This document shows positions 17,803 through 26,373 of a stretch of 64,000 nucleotides of DNA, piece after piece (position 1 is the first letter of the stretch; every line of letters starts with the position of its first letter). The DNA comes from SIG78 sp045587205 (lineage in GTDB: Bacteria > Verrucomicrobiota > Lentisphaeria > Victivallales > Victivallaceae): assembly GCA_045587205.1 (NCBI GenBank), contig JAZNBV010000025.1, forward strand, positions 1-64,000, read 5' to 3'. The translations under genes and the position numbers were made by a program. The notes below the pieces were generated by a model. The model had not been told where the DNA came from. It did no database searches and saw nothing but the letters and a program-made list of their open reading frames with translations.

Positions 17803-18567
17803 TCAACGTGTTGCTTCAGCGGCGATCTTCAACGCTTTCTCATAAAGAAACTTTTCCACAAACTCTTTAAGATCAGATTGCTCGTATGTTTTGAGCTGCT
17901 CCACGGTCAGGGCATCGGCTATGGAGAATTTGCCCGCCTGCGTACGGCGCAATGCACTCAAAGCTGCACCGCAGCCGAGTTTTTTGCCGATATCAGAGGC
18001 GATGGTTCTTACATAAGTGCCTTTGGAACAATGCACTGTAAAGTCGCATTCCGGTATTGCCATACGCGTTACTTTTATATCAAAAATTTCTATCGGGCGC
18101 GGTTCGCGTTCCACTTCCACGCCGGAACGTGCCAGCTCGTAAAGTTTTTTGCCGTCTTTTTTCAACGCCGAAACCATCGGCGGTATCTGCATTGATTTGC
18201 CCAGAAAACTGTGGACTGTTCCGGCAAGCATATCCTCTGTAACAGCAGAGTAATTGCTTTCGCGGATGATATTGCCGTCCATATCTTCCGTATCCGTTTC
18301 GACTCCCAGTTTGAGTGTGGCTTCGTAGATTTTATCCACGCCGCTCAAGGCCCCGGAAATACGAGTAAACTTGCCCAGTACCAGCACCAGCAAGCCGGTC
18401 GCCGCCGGATCCAGCGTTCCGCAATGCCCGACTTTAGGTATATTGAAGCGCGAACGCACAAAATTCACTACATCAAAACTGGTCCATTCCGCCGGTTTAT
18501 CCACCAGCAATATACCGTCACTGCCGAAAACCGGCAGACGATGGCGTTTGGGGTCAAATCTTCTCAT
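17803..18567 (-). CDS. truB: tRNA pseudouridine-55 synthase
   Basis: A 254-residue TruB that makes pseudouridine 55 in the T loop of tRNAs. The catalytic aspartate is in VGHCGTLDPAATGLL (~residues 46-60), preceded by LVDKPAEWTSFDVV. KGTYVRTIASDIG is the conserved RNA-binding strand. The C-terminal PUA domain is absent or minimal, giving a short variant. It lies 3 bases after nrnA and before the His/Cys-rich gene, in the conserved nusA-infB-rbfA-nrnA-truB order. Confidence 0.95.
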   Translation of the reverse strand: MRRFDPKRHRLPVFGSDGILLVDKPAEWTSFDVVNFVRSRFNIPKVGHCGTLDPAATGLLVLVLGKFTRISGALSGVDKIYEATLKLGVETDTEDMDGNIIRESNYSAVTEDMLAGTVHSFLGKSMQIPPMVSALKKDGKKLYELARSGVEVEREPRPIEIFDIKVTRMAIPECDFTVHCSKGTYVRTIASDIGKKLGCGAALSALRRTQAGKFSIADALTVEQLKTYEQSDLKEFVEKFLYEKALKIAAEATR

Positions 18568-18570
18568 TAT

Positions 18571-19569
18571 TTACTTTCTTGTTTCATCATCAGCAAAGAG
18601 CGATTTTACTTCTTCGGCGAAAAAATCTGATGCTTCTTCAAATGAACCGAATTCCAGACTCATTCCTGCCGCCATTGCGTGACCGCCGCCATTGAATCTG
18701 CGTGCCAGATCGATCACCGGACGCTGCAGATTTTTTGACCGCATCGATATACGGTAACTGCCCGGAGCGCGGTTGGTTATTATTGCCACCACTTCAGTTC
18801 CGGCAATGGCGCGTAATTCGTCGATAACGCCTTCAGCATTGCGCAGATCAAACTGATATTTATCCAGCAGACTTTGCGGTACATACGCCCACGCTGCTTT
18901 TTTATTGCATCCCCAGCGCACATAACTTGAAAGCAGTTCCGATTCAAACTGCAGCTGATTATATGGCTTGCTGAAATAAATTGTATTGATTACTTTATTG
19001 TGATTGGCGCCTGCTTCCAGCATCCGCGCCGCCGAGCGCAGTGCTGCCGGATCGGTATTGTCAAAACGCAGCCCGCCGGTATCAGTAAGAAGCCCCATCA
19101 GGAAGAAACTGGCTGCAGTAACGGGCATTCCGGCATTGAAACTTTCGCATAATTCAAACGCTATTTCCGCAGTCGCTGCGCGGCGTTCCAGATAATTCCA
19201 TTTGCCGTATGCCGGATTATCCGGATGATGATCGATCAGCTGCAAACGGTCAACGATTTTTTCCGGAACCGACCCGATCCCGGCAAAACCAGCCCGGTTG
19301 GGTACTGCTGTATCCAGCAAGATTATAAGATCGAATATTGAATCATCTTCCGGCAGTTTATCCAGATAATCATACGGCATCAGCGAATAGAGTTCCGGAA
19401 TTCCTTCAGGTAATACCACCGAGCAGTTTTTGCCCCGGCTTTTGAGAAATTCCGCCATTCCCAATGTGGAACCGATGGCATCGCCGTCGGGCTTCAGATG
19501 GGTCGCCAGAAGTATGCTTGAGGCATTGTCAATGCGTTCACGCACGCCGGCAAAACGGTCACTGCTCAT
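18571..19569 (-). CDS. nrnA: DHH-family oligoribonuclease/pAp phosphatase (NrnA-like)
   Basis: A 332-residue DHH/DHHA1 phosphoesterase. Metal-binding motifs are KPDGDAIGS (~26-34), an aspartate in ILLDTAVPN, and IDHHPDN (~118). The C-terminal DHHA1 domain ends in FNGGGHAMAAGMS. The family degrades nanoRNAs and 3'-phosphoadenosine 5'-phosphate. Its start overlaps rbfA by 11 bases. Placement between rbfA and truB is the usual bacterial arrangement. Confidence 0.93.
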   Translation of the reverse strand: MSSDRFAGVRERIDNASSILLATHLKPDGDAIGSTLGMAEFLKSRGKNCSVVLPEGIPELYSLMPYDYLDKLPEDDSIFDLIILLDTAVPNRAGFAGIGSVPEKIVDRLQLIDHHPDNPAYGKWNYLERRAATAEIAFELCESFNAGMPVTAASFFLMGLLTDTGGLRFDNTDPAALRSAARMLEAGANHNKVINTIYFSKPYNQLQFESELLSSYVRWGCNKKAAWAYVPQSLLDKYQFDLRNAEGVIDELRAIAGTEVVAIITNRAPGSYRISMRSKNLQRPVIDLARRFNGGGHAMAAGMSLEFGSFEEASDFFAEEVKSLFADDETRK

Positions 19570-19945
19570 CGTCGGAACCTTCTGCAGCTGCGTTGGAGTT
19601 CATCTCTTCAAGCATTGCCAGTACGCGGTCGCCGGCGGCTACGCGTTTGTCGATCCGGAAATTCAGTACAGGTGTGTGCTTGAAACCCAGTGTACGCGCC
19701 ATATCGCTCTGGAAATCGCGCCGCTTGCTGTTGAGTGTATCCAGCACCAGATGGGTAGCAATCTTGTCGCCGCCGAATACACTTACGCTTACAGTTGCGT
19801 TACGCAGATCTACCGAGGTACGCACTTCGGTAACCGATACCAGCACCGAAGGCGAGGGCGAGATCGAATAGCGCGAAATAAGATCGCTCAATTCGCGCTT
19901 GATCAATTCATTTACTCTTGTTAAACGGTCGGGAGCTGGACTCAT
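19559..19945 (-). CDS. rbfA: Ribosome-binding factor A
   Basis: A 128-residue KH-fold protein needed for late 30S maturation at the 16S 5' end. It has RVNELIKRELSDLI at the N-terminus, VTEVRTSVDLRNATVSVSVFG in the middle strands and TPVLNFRIDKRVAAGDRV in the C-terminal part, all standard for RbfA. A short Ser/Glu-rich tail follows. It lies 12 bases after infB and overlaps nrnA. Confidence 0.93.
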   Translation of the reverse strand: MSPAPDRLTRVNELIKRELSDLISRYSISPSPSVLVSVTEVRTSVDLRNATVSVSVFGGDKIATHLVLDTLNSKRRDFQSDMARTLGFKHTPVLNFRIDKRVAAGDRVLAMLEEMNSNAAAEGSDDEQ

Positions 19946-19957
19946 ACAATTCCTCCC

Positions 19958-22051
19958 TTACAGCGAGGCTTTTTTGAGTTCGATTTCATAGAGGTCGATT
20001 ACGTCGCCTTCGATGAAATCCACAAAGTTATCCAGGCGTATGCCGCATTCCAGACCGGAGCGGACTTCTTTGACATCATCCTGGAAACGGCGCAGCGAAG
20101 CTACTTCACCATTATAAATAAGCTGATTGTTGCGGAATACGCGTGCTTTGCTGCCGACTTTGACCAGACCGTCTTCCACCAGACAGCCGCAGACTTTAGG
20201 ACCTTTGTTGAGTTCAAAAATCTGCAGGATCCTGGCTTTGCCCAGTTCTTTTTCGCGTTTTTCCGGTTCCAGACGGCCGGTCAACGCATCTGTGATATCT
20301 TCCAGCAATTCGTAGATGATACTGTACAAACGGATCTCAACTTTGCTCTTTTCCGCCAAATCGTTCACGCCGGGGTTCACGCGCACGTGGAATCCCACCA
20401 CAATGGCATCGCTGGCGGCGGCAAGGGTAACATCGTTTTCTGTAATTGCACCGACACCGTTCATAACCACTTCCACACCGATCTTTTCGCTGGGCAGCTG
20501 TTTGAGTGATTCTTCGATAGCTTCACCCGAACCGCGCACGTCGGATTTGATGATCAGCCGCAGTGATTTGTGTTCCTGTTCATTAAGTTTGCTGAACAGG
20601 TCTTCGGCGCTGCTTATGGTCTGATTGGCAAGGTGCAGTGCGCGGCTGGCGGCACGGCGTTTTTCCGCTTCCTGACGGGCAGCTTTTTCGTTGACGCACA
20701 CCACCAGTTTATCCGCGGCTTCCGGTACACCGGAAAGGCCGACGACCTTGACCGGAGTACTGGGACCGGCACTCTTGACCCGCACACCGCGGTCATTGAT
20801 CAGAGTCTTGACTCTGCCGAATTCTTCCCCGGCAAGCACTACATCGCCCACGGAAAGTGTACCTTCCTGCACCAGAATACTTGCAGTGGGGCCCAGACCG
20901 TTTTCCACCTGGGCTTCCAGCACTGTACCGACTGCGGGGCGTTTGGGCTGCGCTTTGAGTGCAAGCATTTCCGCTTCCAGCAGAATCCGTTCCAGCAGAT
21001 CATCGATACCGGCACCGGTTTTTGCCGAAACTTTGACCACACCGACTGTACCGCCCCAATCTTCGCAAGTCAGATTATTCTGCTGCATATGCAGATAAAT
21101 TCTGTCGGGGTCGGCATCCGGAAGGTCGATCTTATTGATTGCCACGATCAGCGGCACTTTGGCTGCCAGTGCGTGATTCATTGCTTCGACAGTCTGGGGC
21201 ATAAAGCCGTCATCAGCGGCAACTACCAGCACTACAATATCGGTAACGTTTGCTCCGCGGGCTCGCATACTGGTAAAAGCCGCGTGTCCGGGGGTGTCGA
21301 TAAATGTGATCGGTTTGCCGTTGAACACCACAGTAGAGGCACCGATGTGCTGGGTGATGCGCCCGGATTCTCCTGCTACAACATTGGTGTGGCGTACTTT
21401 ATCCTGCAGTGAGGTCTTGCCGTGGTCAACGTGACCCATAAATGTCACTACCGGCGGGCGTTCCGGGCACGATTCGGGATCGGTGGCAACTACAGGCATT
21501 TCGTAATCATTTTCGCTTTCAACGGCAGCTTTGGGTGCTTCGGTAACGATTTCCAGTTCCAAATCAAAATTACGCAGCAGTTTTTTGAGCGTATTTTCAG
21601 AAATCGGCTGATTGATGCTCAACAATTCGCCGAGCTTCATCAGTTCTCCGATCACTTCATTGGGCTTTTTGCCGATGGCTTCCGCCACATTTTTGACGAT
21701 AAAGGGCGCTGAAAGTCTTGCTACGCCGTCAACTACCGCGCCGCCGGCTGCCGGGGCATCATCAGAACGGTTTTCTTTGGATTTTCCGCTTTTTCCGGGT
21801 TTTCCGGTGCGTTCAAACTCTTCCTTGCCGCGGCTTTTGGTCTTGTTGCGGGGGCGGTCATCTTTGACACTGGGGGTGTCTTCTCCGTGGTAGAGATCGT
21901 CAAAAAATGCCTCTACCAATTCAACCATATCTTCCGGAATCTGCGAACTGGCGGCCTTGACCTCGATTCCCTGACGGGTAAGTTCGGCGATCACCTCTTC
22001 AACAGATATTTTATAACTTTCAGCCAGATCTTTTACTTTAAGCTTTTTCAT
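19958..22051 (-). CDS. infB: Translation initiation factor IF-2
   Basis: A 697-residue GTPase that delivers initiator tRNA to the 30S subunit. The N-terminal IF2_N helix (VKDLAESYKISVEEVIAEL), a lysine-rich linker (~70-95) and a second IF2_N copy (~118-165) precede the G domain: GHVDHGKTS (~206), DTPGHAAF, NKID. Domains II, III and IV follow (FEYRVKTL-type barrel and a KARILQIFELNKGPKVCGC segment). It is shorter than the E. coli protein because the linker is small. Located between nusA and rbfA. Confidence 0.97.
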   Translation of the reverse strand: MKKLKVKDLAESYKISVEEVIAELTRQGIEVKAASSQIPEDMVELVEAFFDDLYHGEDTPSVKDDRPRNKTKSRGKEEFERTGKPGKSGKSKENRSDDAPAAGGAVVDGVARLSAPFIVKNVAEAIGKKPNEVIGELMKLGELLSINQPISENTLKKLLRNFDLELEIVTEAPKAAVESENDYEMPVVATDPESCPERPPVVTFMGHVDHGKTSLQDKVRHTNVVAGESGRITQHIGASTVVFNGKPITFIDTPGHAAFTSMRARGANVTDIVVLVVAADDGFMPQTVEAMNHALAAKVPLIVAINKIDLPDADPDRIYLHMQQNNLTCEDWGGTVGVVKVSAKTGAGIDDLLERILLEAEMLALKAQPKRPAVGTVLEAQVENGLGPTASILVQEGTLSVGDVVLAGEEFGRVKTLINDRGVRVKSAGPSTPVKVVGLSGVPEAADKLVVCVNEKAARQEAEKRRAASRALHLANQTISSAEDLFSKLNEQEHKSLRLIIKSDVRGSGEAIEESLKQLPSEKIGVEVVMNGVGAITENDVTLAAASDAIVVGFHVRVNPGVNDLAEKSKVEIRLYSIIYELLEDITDALTGRLEPEKREKELGKARILQIFELNKGPKVCGCLVEDGLVKVGSKARVFRNNQLIYNGEVASLRRFQDDVKEVRSGLECGIRLDNFVDFIEGDVIDLYEIELKKASL

Positions 22052-22069
22052 AACTTGTCACTTCCTTTC

Positions 22070-23311
22070 TCAATCGGCGTTGAGCTTGCTCAATACTTCT
22101 TCAAGCTCATCGGCATCGATCCCGGGCAGATTCAGCAGTTCTTCGGGATCGGCTTCACGCAGATCATCGGCGCTCAGGTAACCATTGGAAACCAGCACTT
22201 CAGCGGTGATTTTATCAACACCAACGGCTGCTGCCAGAGCATTGACCGCCTGTTCGATCTTATCTTCCAGAGTGGCGGGCTTGCTGACGTTTTCGTCGAT
22301 CTGGATATTTATGTTCCAGGTGATGAGCTTGGAACTCAAGCGCACATTCTGGGCGCGTTTGCCAAACGCCAGCTTGCTCTGTTCGGGGGTGACGTGCACC
22401 ACCAGTTCGCGCTTGGCTTCGTTGACTGTCACGCTCTGGATGTTGGCAGGCTGCAGGGCATTGGCGGCGTACTGCTTGATGTCTTCGCTCCACGGCACAA
22501 TATCAATGCGTTCATTGCCCAGCTCTTTGGTGATTTCTTTGACCCGGGTTCCGCGTACGCCCACGCACGCACCAACGGGGTCGATGCGGCTGTCGTGGCT
22601 GCGTACTGCAACTTTGCTGCGGCTGCCGACTTCGCGGGAGATACCCATAATTTCGACGGTGCCGTCGTGAATTTCGGTTACTTCGCGCTCGAAAAGTGCG
22701 CGGACAAAGTCCGGATGGCTGCGCGACACGATTAAACTGGGACCTGCAGTTTCAGTATCCACTTTGAGCAGCACAGCGTGGATATTTTCGCCCGGCAGAT
22801 ACTGTTCGCCCGGAATTTTTTCCTTGCTGGTAAGGATCCCCTCGGCTTTGCCGAAAGTTATGATCAGCGAACCATTTTCAAAACGGCGCACTGTGCCGCT
22901 GATTATGTGACCGATGCGGTCGGAAAATTCCGAATAGACGATCTCTTTTTCCGCTTTGCGCAGCTGCTGTGCAATCGCCTGCTTGGCGCTCTGTGCAGCA
23001 ATACGGCCGAAGTTGCGCGGAGTTACTTCCCAATCAATGATATCTCCGACTTTTACATCCGGATAGCGTTCCTGCGCACGGTCAATGATCAACTGGTCAG
23101 CGGTGGGCAGGTGATCGACAACTTCAAGTTTGGCCCAGGCACGGATATCGCCGGTCTTCGGATCGATCTTGACGGTAATATCGTTTGCCGGATGGATGCT
23201 CTTTTTGGATGCGGAAAGAATGGCGGCTTCCAGTGCGCCGACCAACTGGTCGCGGCTGATTCCGCGCTCCTGTTCAATGTACCCCAGAATAGTAAGCAAT
23301 TCGTTGTTCAT
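22070..23311 (-). CDS. nusA: Transcription termination/antitermination factor NusA
   Basis: A 413-residue NusA with the N-terminal RNA polymerase-binding domain (~1-125), an S1 domain (~130-200, IGHIISGTVRRFENGSLIITFG), and tandem KH domains containing DPVGACVGVRGTRVKEI and GKRAQNVRLSSKL. A short C-terminal helix-hairpin-helix unit (LLNLPGIDADELEEVL) takes the place of acidic repeats. It is the first gene of a seven-gene operon. rimP, usually directly upstream, is not present. The leader holds a terminator-like hairpin (23349-23384) that may allow feedback by NusA itself. Confidence 0.96.
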   Translation of the reverse strand: MNNELLTILGYIEQERGISRDQLVGALEAAILSASKKSIHPANDITVKIDPKTGDIRAWAKLEVVDHLPTADQLIIDRAQERYPDVKVGDIIDWEVTPRNFGRIAAQSAKQAIAQQLRKAEKEIVYSEFSDRIGHIISGTVRRFENGSLIITFGKAEGILTSKEKIPGEQYLPGENIHAVLLKVDTETAGPSLIVSRSHPDFVRALFEREVTEIHDGTVEIMGISREVGSRSKVAVRSHDSRIDPVGACVGVRGTRVKEITKELGNERIDIVPWSEDIKQYAANALQPANIQSVTVNEAKRELVVHVTPEQSKLAFGKRAQNVRLSSKLITWNINIQIDENVSKPATLEDKIEQAVNALAAAVGVDKITAEVLVSNGYLSADDLREADPEELLNLPGIDADELEEVLSKLNAD

Positions 23312-23348
23312 ATCTTATTCTCCTTTATAAAAGTTTTTATCTCAATAA

Positions 23349-23384
23349 CAAAAAAAGCGGACCGGCTGACCGAACCACTTTACA
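23349..23384 (-). terminator. Terminator-like hairpin in the nusA leader
   Basis: Read on the minus strand, AAGTGGTTCGG and CCGGTCCGCTT pair (11 positions, one mismatch and two G-U pairs) around a four-base loop, directly followed by a seven-base T run. It lies about 60 bases after the predicted transcription start and 40 bases before nusA, so it is an attenuator candidate, not an end-of-gene terminator. Confidence 0.6.
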
Positions 23385-23410
23385 TTTTGCGTTTATGCGC
23401 CTGATGTTGT

Positions 23411-23445
23411 GGAAAGCCAGCCGCATCTTGCAATTGGCTTTCACT
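23411..23445 (-). promoter_or_regulatory. 5' hairpin at the start of the nusA leader
   Basis: Minus-strand GAAAGCCA pairs perfectly with TGGCTTTC across a ~15-base loop, right at the predicted 5' end of the operon transcript. Together with the terminator-like stem downstream it makes a two-hairpin leader. Confidence 0.45.
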
Positions 23446-23447
23446 AT

Positions 23448-23475
23448 AATATACAATAATTTAGCAATCTCGCAA
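23448..23475 (-). promoter_or_regulatory. Predicted promoter of the nusA operon
   Basis: Minus-strand -35 TTGCGA (23470-23475), 16-base spacer, -10 TATATT (23448-23453). About 140 bases upstream of the nusA start. An A/T tract (AAAAAAACGTTTT) lies just upstream of the -35. Confidence 0.6.
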
Positions 23476-23529
23476 GGCTGAAAACGTTTTTTTATTAAAG
23501 TTTTACAGATTTTTTTTCTTTTTCAGCGC

Positions 23530-23558
23530 TTGAAAAGCATTTTCTGCGGCATTATATT
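23530..23558 (+). promoter_or_regulatory. Predicted promoter of the YbaK-like gene
   Basis: -35 TTGAAA (23530-23535), 17-base spacer, -10 TATATT (23553-23558), 41 bases before the ATG at 23600. Back-to-back with the nusA promoter. Confidence 0.6.
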
Positions 23559-23599
23559 AAAAATAAGTCAAAAAAAACAGTAGTAATGGAGATTTGTTT

Positions 23600-24076
23600 A
23601 TGGCATCAAATATCAAGACCAATGCCGTCAGACTGCTGGAAAATGCCAATATAGCTTTTACCGCGCACGAATATGATGTGAGCGATGGCGAAATCGATGC
23701 TCAATCGATAGCCCGCAAACTGGGCGTGGAGGGCGATCAGGTTTTTAAGACTCTGGTTGCTGAAACTCCGGATAAAGCGCATTTTGTCTTTATTGTGCCG
23801 GCAGTTGCATCGCTGAATCTCAAGAAAGCTGCCAGAGCTGCCGGTGCCAAAAGTATTGCTATGATCAAACAGAAAGAACTTCTGCCGCTTACCGGATATA
23901 TCCACGGCGGCTGTTCGCCCATCGGTATGAAAAAACTTTTTCCCACCTTTATTGATGAAACTGCTATTCTTTTTGAAAAGATTTTTGTCAGCGGCGGTAA
24001 AGTCGGACTCAATCTGGAAATAGCTCCGGAAGATCTGGCGGGTTTTGTCCCGGCTGAATTTGCCGATCTGGCATAA
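23600..24076 (+). CDS. ybaK: Cys-tRNA(Pro)/Cys-tRNA(Cys) deacylase, YbaK/EbsC family
   Basis: A 158-residue YbaK-type trans-editing enzyme that hydrolyses mischarged Cys-tRNA(Pro). The key lysine is Lys50 in QVFKTLVAETPD; the C-terminal GGCSPIGMKKLFPTFID and SGGKVGLNLEIAPEDL motifs match the family. I choose the ATG at 23600 because GGAG lies 8 bases before it; a TTG two codons earlier is too close. It has its own promoter. ProS, its functional partner (ProRS is the source of Cys-tRNA(Pro)), is encoded 8 kb away. Confidence 0.93.
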   Translation: MASNIKTNAVRLLENANIAFTAHEYDVSDGEIDAQSIARKLGVEGDQVFKTLVAETPDKAHFVFIVPAVASLNLKKAARAAGAKSIAMIKQKELLPLTGYIHGGCSPIGMKKLFPTFIDETAILFEKIFVSGGKVGLNLEIAPEDLAGFVPAEFADLA

Positions 24077-24167
24077 TTGTTATGATTGGGCAAAAACAGC
24101 AAAACTGCAGCTTGCCCGCGATGTATCAAACGCACTTTGATTTTTCACAAAATCCAGGATGATAACC

Positions 24168-24199
24168 AAAAAAAACGACCATCTGCGTGATGGTCGTTG
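24168..24199 (-). terminator. Intrinsic terminator after the SDR gene
   Basis: Minus-strand stem ACGACCATC / GATGGTCGT (9 bp, 5-base loop) followed by T8. Confidence 0.9.
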
Positions 24200-24251
24200 T
24201 CCCCGCACTCTTATACCCTATTGTCCCCAGGATACTAAAAGGTCATTTTTA

Positions 24252-25385
24252 TTATTTTTCTGCCCAGACGCTGTCGGGCATAAAGTCATTAATAAAACTG
24301 CGGATGATTTTTTCCAGGCCTTTTTCGCCGAACTCTTTGTCAACAAAATCGCTGCCGAGAGCATCAGTTATATTGCGCTGGTCAAAAGTGATGTTGCTGG
24401 CAAAGTAGGGCAGTAAATCGCCCAGGAATTTGCTCATAAGGTTGCTTTCGTTACTTTCAGTACCGTCGGCTTCACCCACGTCGATCTTGACATTGCTGAT
24501 CTTGAGAATGTTGCAGATAGCCTGCTGGATCTGGTGGGTCTGTACCGGGCTGTTGCCGGTGCAGTGGTAGGTGCGGTTGCAGACCGGCTTCTGGAACAGC
24601 GCGGTGATCGCTTCCTGCACATAATCGATCGGTACAAAGTAAACGCGTTCAGAAGACGCTGTGCGGAAGTGCAAACCCATATCCACCCAGTCAGCCGGAT
24701 TCAGACCGGCTTTCACGCAACGGTTCTGCTTGAGTTTGGCAAGAAATTCCACAATGCGGTAGAACGCCAGCGGGCGGCGGACTCTGCCGTCGCTCAAACG
24801 GCCGGTGATGATTGCCGGGCGGTAAACAGAGAACGGAATACCGGCGTTGCGCACCAGCATTTCAGCTTTGAACTTGCTTTCTTCGTAGGGATTGTTGAAT
24901 CCACTGTTGAGCGCCTGTTCTTCGGCAGCAAGTCCGGAGATCCTGCCTGCCACATAGGCTGTACTGACATAATGCAGTTCTTTGGCATTGAGCAGCTGCG
25001 CCAGCTTGACCATATTGACCGTGCCGCCGTAGTTGATCTTGAACGTTTTGCCGGTGGGGTCTTTGCCCAGATTCACATCGGCAGCGCAGTGGAACACGCG
25101 GTCCACATCTTTAAGCATATCCAATTTTGCCAGTTCTTCCGGTACAATATCAACAACGTCGCCGTCGATGACTTCGACTGCCGCCAGCACCTGTTCAGTA
25201 ATTTCCGGGCAATGGTCGAATTCACACTGTTCGCGCAAAACGCGCGCAACCCGGTCTGCCGCAGAACCTCCCCCATTGGAACGGGCAATGCAGACGAAAC
25301 GTTCAGCAGGTTTTTCACGCAGCAATGCAACAACAAATGCACTGCCAACCAATCCGGTCACGCCTGTAACTAAAATTTTTCCCAT
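24252..25385 (-). CDS. SDR-family protein related to thioester reductases / NAD-binding 4
   Basis: A 377-residue extended short-chain dehydrogenase. The nucleotide-binding TGVTGLVGSAF (residues 7-17), VFHCAADVNLG, HYVSTAYVAG and the catalytic YEESK (~168-172) match the thioester-reductase/male-sterility branch, which reduces acyl thioesters or fatty acyl-CoA to aldehydes or alcohols. It is free-standing, with no adenylation or carrier domain, so an epimerase-type role on a nucleotide sugar is the alternative. It has its own promoter and a strong terminator, so it is monocistronic. Confidence 0.75.
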   Translation of the reverse strand: MGKILVTGVTGLVGSAFVVALLREKPAERFVCIARSNGGGSAADRVARVLREQCEFDHCPEITEQVLAAVEVIDGDVVDIVPEELAKLDMLKDVDRVFHCAADVNLGKDPTGKTFKINYGGTVNMVKLAQLLNAKELHYVSTAYVAGRISGLAAEEQALNSGFNNPYEESKFKAEMLVRNAGIPFSVYRPAIITGRLSDGRVRRPLAFYRIVEFLAKLKQNRCVKAGLNPADWVDMGLHFRTASSERVYFVPIDYVQEAITALFQKPVCNRTYHCTGNSPVQTHQIQQAICNILKISNVKIDVGEADGTESNESNLMSKFLGDLLPYFASNITFDQRNITDALGSDFVDKEFGEKGLEKIIRSFINDFMPDSVWAEK

Positions 25386-25437
25386 ATCGATCCTGTTTTC
25401 TCTTTGCGTTTCTGATTTATAAATGCAAATACCCTAT

Positions 25438-25466
25438 AATATAACCCCATTCCCGGCAAAAAGCAA
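25438..25466 (-). promoter_or_regulatory. Predicted promoter of the SDR gene
   Basis: Minus-strand -35 TTGCTT (25461-25466), 17-base spacer, -10 TATATT (25438-25443), about 50 bases before the ATG. Confidence 0.6.
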
Positions 25467-25555
25467 ATCCGGAAGATTTTTTTTGAGTTTTGTTGCGCAA
25501 TTGAGCTGAAAAATGGGTTTTGCCGTTTGAGAATGGCAAAAGATTTTCCCTGTAT

Positions 25556-25592
25556 TAAAAAAAACAGCACCGCCCGTCAGGACAGTGCTGTT
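25556..25592 (-). terminator. Intrinsic terminator after the sugar isomerase gene
   Basis: Minus-strand stem AACAGCAC / GTGCTGTT with a ~13-base loop and a T8 tail. Confidence 0.9.
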
Positions 25593-25611
25593 GGAAAAAA
25601 CGTTTTCAAAC

Positions 25612-26373
25612 TTACTTGACAAAATTCTTCATCAGGTAGTCGAAGCTGTCTTTCATCGATTCAAACGGGCACTTGTGGCAGGTGTCCTGTTCGATGATGT
25701 ACCATTCCACACCGGCGGCTTCCGCTGCGGGCAGGATGCTGTTCCAATCCAGATTGCCGGAACCGACCGGCACCATAATGGACTGATTCGGGTAGAGTAC
25801 ACCGAAATCCTTGAGGTGGAAAATGGTCTGACGGCCGGCATACTTCTTGACATATTCAGTGGGGTTGCAGCCGCCCATCTGGATCCAGTATGTATCGATT
25901 TCCGCCTGCAGATTGGGGGCATTTTCAAAGATGATGTCCAGAATCGGCTTGCCGTTGATCTTGCGGAATTCGGTGTTGTGGTTATGGTAGCTCAAGGTCT
26001 TGCCCGCCGCCGCCATCTTGACTGCCGCTTCGTCGAGGGTCCTGGCCAGATCGACGGTGGTGGCGTAGTCAACCACCTGCCAGCCGAAGGGGCAGGGGAA
26101 GGCGGTGTGTTTGCAATCATAAAGATCAAGCTTTTCGATCACAGAATCAATGTTGGTAAGAATCGTATCGCCGCTTTCGTGGGTGGCGCAGATGGTCAGA
26201 CCGTTCTTGTCGGCAAACTTTTTGACATCCTTGGGATCAGCGGCAACGCCGGAGATCTGTACGGCTTCAAAACCGATTTCGCGCAATTTGGCAAAACTGC
26301 GGTCAACCTGACCGGGGGTGTGCATATAGTCACGGAGCGTGTAGCACTGGGTGGCAATTTTACATTTTTTCAT
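25612..26373 (-). CDS. Sugar phosphate isomerase/epimerase (xylose-isomerase-like TIM barrel)
   Basis: A 253-residue AP_endonuc_2-type TIM barrel. The motifs are QCYTLRDY at strand 1, GFEAVQISG, ATHESGD, LSYHNHNTEF, AEIDTYWIQMGG, FHLKDFG and a C-terminal WYIIEQDTC; Glu, Asp, His and Glu residues at the strand ends are suited to bind a divalent metal. Members isomerise or epimerise keto- and aldo-sugars or inositol derivatives. It overlaps the upstream Gfo/Idh gene by 4 bases; the two are probably consecutive enzymes of one sugar pathway, such as oxidation to a 3-keto sugar and further conversion. Confidence 0.85.
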   Translation of the reverse strand: MKKCKIATQCYTLRDYMHTPGQVDRSFAKLREIGFEAVQISGVAADPKDVKKFADKNGLTICATHESGDTILTNIDSVIEKLDLYDCKHTAFPCPFGWQVVDYATTVDLARTLDEAAVKMAAAGKTLSYHNHNTEFRKINGKPILDIIFENAPNLQAEIDTYWIQMGGCNPTEYVKKYAGRQTIFHLKDFGVLYPNQSIMVPVGSGNLDWNSILPAAEAAGVEWYIIEQDTCHKCPFESMKDSFDYLMKNFVK

